From the NCBI GenBank assembly GCA_934717675.1, contig CAKUYZ010000009.1, positions 1 through 43,568 of the forward strand: a stretch of DNA of 43,568 nt, written 5' to 3'. Shown here piece after piece: positions 7,180 through 14,018 of this stretch (the first letter of the stretch is position 1; every line of letters begins with the position of its first letter). The notes beneath the pieces were generated by a model. It saw nothing but the letters and a program-made list of their open reading frames with translations, did not search any database and had not been told where the DNA came from. The translations under genes and the position numbers were made by a program. Source of the stretch: an uncultured Bacteroidales bacterium. Lineage in GTDB: Bacteria > Bacteroidota > Bacteroidia > Bacteroidales > Marinilabiliaceae.

Positions 7180-7905
7180 ATGCTTTTCAACAACATGATG
7201 GAACGTATTTTCGAGATCTTCCGCCGAGTCCAGTCGTGGGTGTCGGCTCATTGGCGCGTCGTCATGGCCCTGCTCTGCATGGTGGTTTTTATGCAGCAGT
7301 GCACCATCAATCGCCTCCATTGGGAGCTGGACCGGCTCTCGCGCCCCGTGCGTCCCGATGCCTCGGCCGACTCGGCCATCTGCGGCGTGATGGCGGACAC
7401 GGCCTCGGCTCCCGCAGCTGTGGCGGACACGGCCTCGGCCGCCGCGCGGCAGGGTGTGGCGGCCTCGGCCGGCTCTTTCCCCGTGTGGGGTGTGGTGCTG
7501 ATTGTCTTGGCCGTGGTGGCCGTCATTGGCGCGGTTGCCTATATGTGGGTCAACGCCATATTCCCCGTTGGGCTGAGTTTCCGCGGCCGTCTGGCGCAAA
7601 ACGCCCAGGGCCAGCTCATCTTCTCCATCAGGGTGCGCAACCGCTCGCGCAAGGTGGTGGAGCTGGATCATGCGCAGGTCAACTTCGTCATGGGCCCCTC
7701 GCAGGTGCGGCGTTTCCGCGCGGGCGTGCCCACGCTGCCCATCTCGCTCCAGCCCAAGACGAGCTATGAGGCGCAGATCAACCTCACGGGCCTCATCTCG
7801 GCCAACATTGAGCTTTGCAAGGCCAAGGCCATAAGCCTGAGCCTCATGGCCAACGGGCGCACGCACTCCACGCTGCCGAGGCCCGTCAAGTTCAAGACTG
7901 CTTAG
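7180..7905 (+). CDS. Two-span membrane protein of unknown function
   Basis: I do not recognise the family of this 241-residue protein. It has a first hydrophobic stretch near residues 27-42 (VVMALLCMVVFMQQC), an Ala/Ser/Asp-rich linker and a second strong span around 102-124 (VWGVVLIVLAVVAVIGAVAYMWV). A C-terminal globular part of about 115 residues follows (GLSFRGRLAQNAQGQLIFSIRVRNRSRKVVELD) with a beta-rich look, perhaps LEA-like or Ig-like. ATGs at 7195 and 7198 are alternative starts. The next gene begins 9 bases after this stop, so the two probably form one operon and may act together at the membrane. Confidence 0.65.
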   Translation: MLFNNMMERIFEIFRRVQSWVSAHWRVVMALLCMVVFMQQCTINRLHWELDRLSRPVRPDASADSAICGVMADTASAPAAVADTASAAARQGVAASAGSFPVWGVVLIVLAVVAVIGAVAYMWVNAIFPVGLSFRGRLAQNAQGQLIFSIRVRNRSRKVVELDHAQVNFVMGPSQVRRFRAGVPTLPISLQPKTSYEAQINLTGLISANIELCKAKAISLSLMANGRTHSTLPRPVKFKTA

Positions 7906-7914
7906 GCGCGCCAG

Positions 7915-8550
7915 GTGGGCTTCCTCTCTGTCTTCCGCAGGGCGTGGGCGCGATATAGGGCGCGCAAGTCGGCACGCGGCGTGGTGCTGGATTTTCTATT
8001 TCTGGCCGTGGTGGTGCTGGCCGTCACGCCCCCGCTGCGCTGCGGCGTCATGACCCACGCCCTGCGCGTGACGCTGGTGCAGCCGCAACCCTATGACAAG
8101 ATCGTCTTCCTTGGCCAGGCCGACGGCGCGTGGCTTCTCACCCCCGACGGCCGAGACACGCTGCTCTCTTTCCCGCCCCGACGGCCCGCACTGGTCAACG
8201 TGGGCAGCGTATGGAGCGCGCAGAGCCGAGCCGAGATGAGGTCTATGGCCGCGGCCGCCGAGAGGCTGAGGGGCCGTGTGGACTTCTTTTTCGTCTCGGC
8301 CGATGAGCCTGCCGACGTGTTGGCCTACTTGAGCCGCCGCGGCTATTCGGCCCTGCGCCCGCTCTTTGTGCCGCAGGCCGGCGAGACCCCTGCCGATGGG
8401 GGAGACGGCCTGGTGGCGCAGATGGCCATGAGCGTCCCGTCGTCCATTGTGGTGAACTGCCGCGGCCAGGTGGTGGCCAAGAAGCTAGGTGCCGCGCGGT
8501 GGGCCGGTGCGCGGGCCGAGGCCATCTTTCGGCAGGCTCTGGAGAGATAG
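7915..8550 (+). CDS. Membrane-anchored thioredoxin-fold protein lacking the CxxC motif
   Basis: The 211-residue product starts with GTG at 7915, 9 bases after the upstream stop. A basic N-terminus is followed by one membrane span (residues 25-40, LDFLFLAVVVLAVTPP). The rest looks like a TlpA/ResA-type thioredoxin domain: ALVNVGSVWSAQSRAEMRSM stands where those proteins have VNFWATWCPPCRAEMPSL, then FFFVSADEPADV, and VPSSIVVNCRGQVV, which fits the cis-proline strand. The two catalytic cysteines are replaced by serines (W100-S-A-Q-S104), so it cannot do ordinary disulphide exchange. It may bind proteins or be a regulatory remnant. The assignment rests on pattern alone. A strong terminator follows. 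Confidence 0.65.
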   Translation: MGFLSVFRRAWARYRARKSARGVVLDFLFLAVVVLAVTPPLRCGVMTHALRVTLVQPQPYDKIVFLGQADGAWLLTPDGRDTLLSFPPRRPALVNVGSVWSAQSRAEMRSMAAAAERLRGRVDFFFVSADEPADVLAYLSRRGYSALRPLFVPQAGETPADGGDGLVAQMAMSVPSSIVVNCRGQVVAKKLGAARWAGARAEAIFRQALER

Positions 8551-8579
8551 GGGGGGCGAAACATACTCACAGACATTGT

Positions 8580-8620
8580 GGGCGCGGGTGTCTTGACAAG
8601 ACACCCGCGCCCATCTTTTT
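8580..8620 (+). terminator. Terminator of the 7180-8550 unit
   Basis: A perfect 16-bp stem (8580-8595 with 8597-8612) with a nominal one-base loop is followed by ATCTTTTTG. Confidence 0.88.
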
Positions 8621-8713
8621 GTTTCATCTGTCAGAGAGTCAGCGGAGTAGACCTAATGATGGTGAATTTAGGTCTTTGTTTTAAGAATAAGTCAAAATAG
8701 TCATCTGTGAGTA

Positions 8714-8744
8714 TTGCGCGCCATGCCGCGCGTCCATACCTTTG
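8714..8744 (+). promoter_or_regulatory. Promoter of a possible non-coding RNA
   Basis: TTG (8714-8716), a 20-base spacer and a perfect TACCTTTG (8737-8744) give a good Bacteroidetes promoter. No accepted gene starts within 300 bases downstream. Confidence 0.65.
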
Positions 8745-8750
8745 CAATGT

Positions 8751-9043
8751 TGAAAGTCGGTGCCACGACAAGACAACAATAAAAGTCTCTCGCGCCCAAC
8801 GGGGCCGGGGCTGAAGCGCAGCGATTGCGCGTGCCATGTATCGTTCTTTGGTTTTTTGAGCGGTGCGCCGGTTGGCCGCGAGGCAGCCGTCGTGTCGCGC
8901 CCGCCTTGCTTGGCAATGTGGGCGAAAAATGGTTTTTTGTTGATTGTGGCGGCGTGCCGCCGTGGCGAGGTTCTAACGCCGCGGGGTTGGCAGAGCCGCC
9001 AGAAGCGGAGGCGGGCTTCGGCTCATCTCCGCTTTCTCTTTTT
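8751..9043 (+). ncRNA. Candidate non-coding RNA (about 290 nt), function unknown
   Basis: This stretch lies between a good promoter (8714-8744) and a strong intrinsic terminator (9003-9043), with another -7 box right after it for tcdA. It is therefore a separate transcription unit. Frames that cross it (for example 8760-9050) run through the terminator and show low-complexity Arg/Pro/Ala-rich translations typical of GC-rich non-coding DNA. Hairpins inside include GCGCA-N5-TGCGC near 8815-8830. I do not see the hallmark sequences of RNase P RNA or tmRNA. The 5' end is inferred from promoter spacing. It could also be an untranslated leader of a lost gene. Confidence 0.45.
9003..9043 (+). terminator. 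Terminator with C(UUCG)G tetraloop
   Basis: A 14-bp stem (9003-9016 with 9021-9034, one mismatch and two wobbles) closes on a TTCG loop flanked by C and G, the very stable tetraloop. TCTCTTTTT follows. It precedes the tcdA -7 box by a few bases. Confidence 0.82.
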
Positions 9044-9047
9044 GTCG

Positions 9048-9055
9048 TAACTTTG
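9048..9055 (+). promoter_or_regulatory. Candidate -7 element of tcdA
   Basis: TAACTTTG matches TAnnTTTG exactly, 33 bases before the GTG start of tcdA. The -33 position does not match well. Confidence 0.5.
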
Positions 9056-9088
9056 CGCATTGTAGAAACCTAACACCAGAATCATAAA

Positions 9089-9940
9089 GTGGACATTGCC
9101 GACAGTGCGCTCCGCCGTACGGAGCTTCTCTTGGGGCCCGAAGCCATGGGCCGCCTGGCACGCGCCAGGGTGATAATTTTCGGAGTCGGAGGCGTGGGCT
9201 CGTGGTGCGCCGAGAGCCTGGTGCGCAGCGGCATAAGGGACATCACGCTGGTCGATTCTGACCGCGTGTGCGTCACCAACGTCAACCGGCAGCTTATGGC
9301 CACGCTCCAGACTGTGGGGCAGGTCAAGGTGTGCGCCCTCCGCGACCGTCTGCTCTCCATCAACCCCCGCGCCACGGTGACGGCCGTGCAGAAGATATAT
9401 ACGGCCGAGACGGCCGATGAGTTCGACCTCGACGCCTATGACTATGTGGTGGACGCCATAGACAGCCTCAAAGACAAGGCCCTGCTCATCCTCCGCGCGT
9501 GCCGGAGCAAGGCGCGTTTCATCTCATCGATGGGCGCCGCCCTGAAGATGGACGCGTCGCAAATCCGAATGGTGGAGTTTTGGGACGCCAAGGGTTGCCC
9601 GCTGGCGCGCGCGCTGCGCAAGAAGTTCAAGCGCGACGGGGTGAGGCCGGCGCGCAAATTCAAGTGCGTCTTCAGCCCCGAGCTGCTTGCCAACAAGGGC
9701 CGTGAGACCTCTTGCGGCACCGACAAATGCGTGTGCCCCAAGGGGGACAGAGGCCCTGGGGATCCCTCGCTCCTCAACCACGAGTGGTGCTCCTCAAAGG
9801 CGCAGATCAACGGCACCGTGGCGCACATAACGGCCATTTTCGGGCTCATAATCGCGGGCGAGATTGTCCGCCAACTGGCCGATGACGAGAAACCAGCGCC
9901 ACTGGTGGCGGACAATGACGGAAAGCAAGAACAACGATAA
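9089..9940 (+). CDS. tcdA: tRNA threonylcarbamoyladenosine dehydratase (TcdA/CsdL, ThiF-fold)
   Basis: The 283-residue E1-like enzyme uses ATP to cyclise N6-threonylcarbamoyladenosine at position 37 of ANN-decoding tRNAs to the hydantoin form. The N-terminal RRTELLLGPEAMGRL and VIIFGVGGVGSW (nucleotide-binding Gly loop, residues 29-39) are typical, as are DSDRVCVTNVNRQL and YVVDAIDSLKDKALL. The C-terminal half shows the TcdA-type SSMGAALKMD and the ending AHITAIFGLIIAGEIVRQL. It starts with GTG at 9089, which fits the family N-terminus. The pspC gene starts on the base after its stop codon, so the two are translationally coupled. Confidence 0.93.
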   Translation: MDIADSALRRTELLLGPEAMGRLARARVIIFGVGGVGSWCAESLVRSGIRDITLVDSDRVCVTNVNRQLMATLQTVGQVKVCALRDRLLSINPRATVTAVQKIYTAETADEFDLDAYDYVVDAIDSLKDKALLILRACRSKARFISSMGAALKMDASQIRMVEFWDAKGCPLARALRKKFKRDGVRPARKFKCVFSPELLANKGRETSCGTDKCVCPKGDRGPGDPSLLNHEWCSSKAQINGTVAHITAIFGLIIAGEIVRQLADDEKPAPLVADNDGKQEQR

Positions 9941-10123
9941 ATGGGTAAATCTCTCCGCCGCTCGAATGACAAGGTCATAGCGGGCGTATGTGGCGGCATT
10001 GCCGAATATTTCGACGTGGACAAGACCATTGTTAGGCTCGTCTACGCCCTCGCCACCATCTTCACGGCCTTCTCCGGAGTGCTGGTCTATCTCATTCTCT
10101 GCCTCGTCATGCCCAGAGGCTGA
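9941..10123 (+). CDS. PspC domain membrane protein
   Basis: This 60-residue protein is almost only a PspC domain: KSLRRSNDKVIAGVCGGIAEYFDVDKTIVRLVYAL, then a membrane span (IFTAFSGVLVYLILCLVMPRG). PspC proteins sit in the inner membrane and sense or respond to envelope stress; stand-alone short versions are common in Bacteroidales and their role is poorly known. The ATG follows the tcdA TAA without a gap. The C69 peptidase gene begins 26 bases later, so the three may share a transcript. Confidence 0.9.
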   Translation: MGKSLRRSNDKVIAGVCGGIAEYFDVDKTIVRLVYALATIFTAFSGVLVYLILCLVMPRG

Positions 10124-10149
10124 CCTGGCGAACCAAAACAACGATATTT

Positions 10150-11787
10150 ATGAACATCAAGAATGGCATGATCGCGGCCGCCGCCTTGGCCGCCACGCCC
10201 GCATTGGCCTGCACCAATTTCATTGTCACGCCCGGCGCCAGCGCTGACGGCAGCACCATCTGCACCTACAATGCCGATGACTATGGCATGTTCGCGGGCC
10301 TCTGCTACTATCCCGCCTCCGTCAACGCCCGCGGCGCCATGCGCGACATTGTCAACTGGGACACGCGCGTGTGGGCAGGCCAAATACCTGAGGCCGAGAA
10401 GACATACAGCGTCATTGGCAACATCAACGAGCATCAGCTCACCATCGGCGAGACCACCTATGGCGGCCGCGAGGAGATGGTGGACACCACAGGGCTGCTA
10501 GACTATGGCAGCCTCATCTACCTCACCCTCCAGAGGTCCCGCACCGCCTCCGAGGCCATAACCGTCATGACAGGGCTGGCCGAGACCTACGGATACAGCT
10601 CCGAGGGCGAGACTTTCTCCATCTGCGACCCGCATGAGGCGTGGATTATGGAGATGATGGGCCGCGGCCCTGGCTCGCGCGGCGTGGTGTGGGTGGCGGT
10701 GAGGGTGCCGGACGGCATGATATGCGCCCACGCCAACCAGAGCCGCATTGGCCAGTTCAACAAGCTGGGCTTGCCCAAGGGGCATGTGCGCGCGTCTAAA
10801 GACGTGGTGCGCTATGCCCGCCAGATGGGGTGGTACTCCGGCACCGATGCCGACTTCTCTTGGAAAGACGCCTACGCCCGACCAGACATGGAGGGCCGAC
10901 GCTTCTGCGACGCCCGCGTGTGGAGCTTCTTCCGCCACCACGCCGACGTGAGCGCCTATGAGCCATGGTCCCTGGGTCGCGACACTGCGGCCGCCGACAT
11001 GCCTCTGTGGGTTCGTCCGGACAAGAAGCTCACGCTCCACGACGTCATGATGGACATGCGCGACCACTATGAGGGCACGCCTCTCAGCCTGGCGGACACC
11101 ACCAGCCTGGCCGGAGGCCCATGGCTCATGCCTTACCGCCCCACGCCTCTGACTTTCAAGGGCCATGACGGCAAGACGTATTTTATGGAGCGCCCCACAA
11201 GCACGCAGCAGACGGCTTTCACCTTCGTGAGCCAGATGAGGGCCTACATGCCCGACCACATTGGCGGCGTCCTCTGGTTTGGCAATGACGATGCCAACAT
11301 GGTGGCCTACACCCCCGTCTACTGCTCTATGACCCGCCGCCCCCTGTGCTACAACACCCCCGACGCCGGCCCCGTGACGTTCTCCTTCGCCAACGCCTTT
11401 TGGGTCTGCAACTGGGTCAGCAATATGGTTTACCCGCGCTATGCGGCCCTCTTCCCCGACCTCGAGGCCGCCCGAGACAGCCTCGAGGCGCAGTTCCTTG
11501 CCCGCCAGGCCGGCGTGGAGGCGCAGGCCGCCGCCATGCCTAAAGACAAGGCGGCCGCGTTTCTCAACGACTACTCCATAGCCGCCGCGCAGCAGATGAT
11601 GCAGCGGTGGAACGAATTGGCCATACTCCTCATTGTCAAGCATAACGATATGGCCGTAAAGCCGCAGGCGCCAGACGGCTCTTTCCTCCTCACGCCAGAG
11701 GGGCTGGGACAGCGCGTCAGCAGGCCAGGCTACCCCTCGCCCGTGCGGCGGATGCTCATTGAGAGGGGAGACATAGAGGCCGAGTAG
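10150..11787 (+). CDS. Secreted C69-family dipeptidase
   Basis: This is a 545-residue peptidase of family C69 (PepD-like, Ntn-hydrolase fold). Residues 1-20 form a signal peptide (MNIKNGMIAAAALAATPALA). Cys21 directly after it (CTNFIVTPGASADGSTI) is the expected N-terminal nucleophile exposed by cleavage, so export and activation may be coupled. Family segments include RGAMRDIVNWDTRVW, NEHQLTIGETTYGGREE, DPHEAWIMEMMG and RVPDGMICAHANQSRIG. It likely trims short peptides in the periplasm or outside the cell for amino-acid supply. It follows pspC by 26 bases and ends at a strong hairpin terminator. Confidence 0.9.
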   Translation: MNIKNGMIAAAALAATPALACTNFIVTPGASADGSTICTYNADDYGMFAGLCYYPASVNARGAMRDIVNWDTRVWAGQIPEAEKTYSVIGNINEHQLTIGETTYGGREEMVDTTGLLDYGSLIYLTLQRSRTASEAITVMTGLAETYGYSSEGETFSICDPHEAWIMEMMGRGPGSRGVVWVAVRVPDGMICAHANQSRIGQFNKLGLPKGHVRASKDVVRYARQMGWYSGTDADFSWKDAYARPDMEGRRFCDARVWSFFRHHADVSAYEPWSLGRDTAAADMPLWVRPDKKLTLHDVMMDMRDHYEGTPLSLADTTSLAGGPWLMPYRPTPLTFKGHDGKTYFMERPTSTQQTAFTFVSQMRAYMPDHIGGVLWFGNDDANMVAYTPVYCSMTRRPLCYNTPDAGPVTFSFANAFWVCNWVSNMVYPRYAALFPDLEAARDSLEAQFLARQAGVEAQAAAMPKDKAAAFLNDYSIAAAQQMMQRWNELAILLIVKHNDMAVKPQAPDGSFLLTPEGLGQRVSRPGYPSPVRRMLIERGDIEAE

Positions 11788-11810
11788 GGACCCGGCCGAG
11801 AGAATAAAAC

Positions 11811-11858
11811 GCGCCGACGCCGCTTCTCCAGTTGCTGGAGGAGTGGTGTCGGCGCTTT
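11811..11858 (+). terminator. Terminator of the tcdA-pspC-C69 unit
   Basis: A 20-bp stem (11811-11830 with 11836-11855, a few wobbles/mismatches, loop GTTGC) is followed by TTTGCGTGTTT. Confidence 0.8.
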
Positions 11859-11893
11859 GCGTGTTTGGCGGCGGGGGGGGGGAGGCGGGAAGG

Positions 11894-11948
11894 TTTGTTT
11901 CCTTCTCAAAAGGAAACAAATCGCAAAATCTTTCCTTCCGAGAAGGAA
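11894..11948. repeat. Two tandem AT-richer hairpins upstream of the three-gene operon
   Basis: Hairpin one has arms TTTGTTTCCTT (11894-11904) and AAGGAAACAAA (11910-11920). Hairpin two pairs TTCCTTC with GAAGGAA at about 11932-11948. The halves resemble each other (TTTCCTTC...AAGGAA-CAA), suggesting a diverged duplication. They stand about 190 bases before the first ATG of the operon in a gap (11859-12138) with no other gene, and may be regulatory. Confidence 0.5.
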
Positions 11949-12138
11949 GCAATGCCACCTTTTCCCCTGTGCCGTCACGAGCGACGCCCTGACTGACGCC
12001 CCTGCGCTCAAAAAGCGTGCGAAAAACTTTGACGCTGTTTTTTTTTTCACACATTTGTTCTGGGCTAGCGGAAACTCAGCCACCGCCCGCCTCACCCTTT
12101 AAGGATGTCTCCATCATAAAAAACTGACACGCAGAGGA

Positions 12139-13743
12139 ATGGATAGTTTTGTCAAACAAGTGGGAGTTTTAGAGCCTCGCGGCGGGAGCTCGGCCAATGA
12201 CACTCTCTTCTCGCAATATGAGCGGGCAGTGGTTCAGAGCCTCATTACGTCTTTTGGCCTAGACCTCTTCATAAAAGACCAGCACGGCGGCGATGTCGAC
12301 ACCATACACAACGTCCGCCAGATTGGCCGCGACCCGCTCATGCGCTATAAGGACAAGGCCAATGAGTTTGGCTATGAGAACCGTATGCAATATAACGAGT
12401 ACGTCAAGGCGGCCGTGGGCGGCGGCAGCTCAGACTACCGCGGGCGGGCAGGGGCCTGGTCTGTCGATGAATATACGGGCAAGCCGCTGACGCTCAAAGA
12501 CAACCCGCAAGTGGATCACGTCATATCCACCAAAGAGATGTGGGATGACAGGGCCTACGCCCTCACCCAGCTGCGCGGGTTAGACACAAGAGACAGCAAA
12601 GGCTTTGACGAATGGGCGTATAAAGACCCAGAGAAGGCAAAGTTTCGCAGCGAGCTCTCAGAGTCGCCAGAGAATATGGCGTGGACCAACGGCCCGCTCA
12701 ACCAGTCGATGGGCAAGATGCCCATTCGAGAATATGTGGCGCGACATCCGGATCTGCCCGAGGAGACCCGCCGGCGAATGCTGGAGAAAGACGCAGCGGC
12801 CCACAGGGCCTATGACAAGAAGCTGGAGCGAAACTATTACTCAAGCGACTATTTCATCCGCGAGGCCGGAGGGGCGGCTCTCAAGAGGGGAGTGCAGATG
12901 GGCGCGCGCCAGGCCATAGGCCTGGTGTTGGCGGAAATATGGTATGCCGTGAGGGATGAGTTCCGCTCCGGGGCGGGAGGCATGGCCTCCAAATTCTCCA
13001 AGATTGCCAACGGAATCAGAAAGGGGCTGAGCAACGCCAAGGCCAGGTGGCGAGAGTTGTGGGACAAGTTCATCGAGGGCTCCGTGGCCGGTTTCCTCTC
13101 CTCGGTCACCACCACGCTGTGCAACGTGTTCTTCTCAACGGCCAAGAACACCATCCGCATCATTCGCCAGTCTTGGGCCAGCATAACGGAGGCCGCCAAG
13201 ATTCTCATCATCAACCCCGACGGGTTGCTCTTCGGCGAGCGGTTCAGGGCCGCCGCCAAGATTCTGGCCACTGGGGCTAGCGTGGTGGCCGGCTATATGG
13301 TGGCGGAGGCCGTGGGCAAATACGTCTCCTTCATCCCGGTGCTTGGCGATGTCATCCAGACCGCCCTTGGCGCCATAGTCTCTGCCATTCTCTCTTGCTC
13401 GTTCCTCTACGCCATAGACCACAACCGTTTTTTCAACAAGGTGGTGGAGCTGCTCAACAGCGTGCCGACGCTTGAGAAGTTCGTGGCGCAGTTGAAACAG
13501 GAGGGCCGATATTTTGAGGAGTACGCGGCCAAGCTGATGCAGATAGACGTGGCCGCATACAAGAGGGAGCTGGACTGCTTCCGCGGCCTCTCGGACCAGC
13601 TCTCCCGCGCGACGAGCCAGCAGGAGGTCAACGCAGTCCTCCGCGCGGCCTATGCGCGAAACGGCTGGAGCCTGCCCTTTGGCGGATACTCCTCTCTCGA
13701 TGAGGCCATGCGGGATCCCAATTTTGAGCTTCACTTCCGATGA
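12139..13743 (+). CDS. HNH-like membrane-associated protein, unknown function (first gene of a three-gene operon)
   Basis: I do not recognise a named function for this 534-residue protein. Its first third contains an HNH-nuclease-like pattern: QVDHVIS (Asp126-His127), then ENMAWT (Asn179) and GPLNQSMGK (Asn188), spaced as in HNH/ββα-metal nucleases. A helical middle follows, with GVQMGARQAIGLVLAEIW near residues 251-268. Near residues 374-426 lie two hydrophobic stretches (ILATGASVVAGYMVAEAVG; FIPVLGDVIQTALGAIVSA), likely membrane spans. The C-terminal 100 residues are helical and charged. No signal peptide is visible, so the HNH part probably faces the cytosol. The stop overlaps the next ATG (ATGA at 13740), showing tight coupling. 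A purine-rich GCAGAGGA precedes the start. Confidence 0.72.
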   Translation: MDSFVKQVGVLEPRGGSSANDTLFSQYERAVVQSLITSFGLDLFIKDQHGGDVDTIHNVRQIGRDPLMRYKDKANEFGYENRMQYNEYVKAAVGGGSSDYRGRAGAWSVDEYTGKPLTLKDNPQVDHVISTKEMWDDRAYALTQLRGLDTRDSKGFDEWAYKDPEKAKFRSELSESPENMAWTNGPLNQSMGKMPIREYVARHPDLPEETRRRMLEKDAAAHRAYDKKLERNYYSSDYFIREAGGAALKRGVQMGARQAIGLVLAEIWYAVRDEFRSGAGGMASKFSKIANGIRKGLSNAKARWRELWDKFIEGSVAGFLSSVTTTLCNVFFSTAKNTIRIIRQSWASITEAAKILIINPDGLLFGERFRAAAKILATGASVVAGYMVAEAVGKYVSFIPVLGDVIQTALGAIVSAILSCSFLYAIDHNRFFNKVVELLNSVPTLEKFVAQLKQEGRYFEEYAAKLMQIDVAAYKRELDCFRGLSDQLSRATSQQEVNAVLRAAYARNGWSLPFGGYSSLDEAMRDPNFELHFR

Positions 13744-14006
13744 GCTTCCTGTGCGACAGGTGTGGCGAGTGCTGTCGCAACATTGGCGGCGTGGCTCTCT
13801 ATGCCGATCTTGACCGCGGTGACGGCGTCTGCCGACATCTGTGCGGCGACCTTTGCTCCGTCTACGAGACCAGGCCGCTAAAATGCAGGGTGGACGACGC
13901 CTACGCAGCCTTTTTCGCCCCGATGATGACAAAAGACGAATTCTATGAGCTGAACGCCAAGGCGTGCGAGGCTCTCAAACATAAGAAACATAATCATATA
14001 CACTAA
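13740..14006 (+). CDS. YkgJ-type cysteine-cluster protein (second gene of the operon)
   Basis: The 88-residue protein opens with CDRCGECCRNIGG and continues with CRHLCGDLCSVYETRPLKC. This is the CxxCxxCC ... C ... C-x-IY-x-RPxxC arrangement of the YkgJ family (putative zinc- or iron-sulphur-chelating). The C-terminus is His/Lys-rich (KHKKHNHIH). It overlaps the HNH-like gene by four bases (ATGA), and the glycine-rich gene starts 12 bases after its stop, so it belongs to the operon. Its role is unknown; it could mature or sense metal for a partner. Confidence 0.8.
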   Translation: MSFLCDRCGECCRNIGGVALYADLDRGDGVCRHLCGDLCSVYETRPLKCRVDDAYAAFFAPMMTKDEFYELNAKACEALKHKKHNHIH

Positions 14007-14018
14007 AACCATTTCTTT

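Noticed and set aside
8760..9050. 96-codon plus-strand frame in the gap before tcdA
   Set aside because: It reads through a strong terminator and its translation has no credible structure; I prefer a non-coding transcript here.
10498..12054. Long minus-strand open frame of about 518 codons opposite the C69 peptidase
   Set aside because: It is the antisense shadow of a well-supported gene. The translation is rich in Arg, His, Gly and Val without any domain, as expected in GC-rich DNA.
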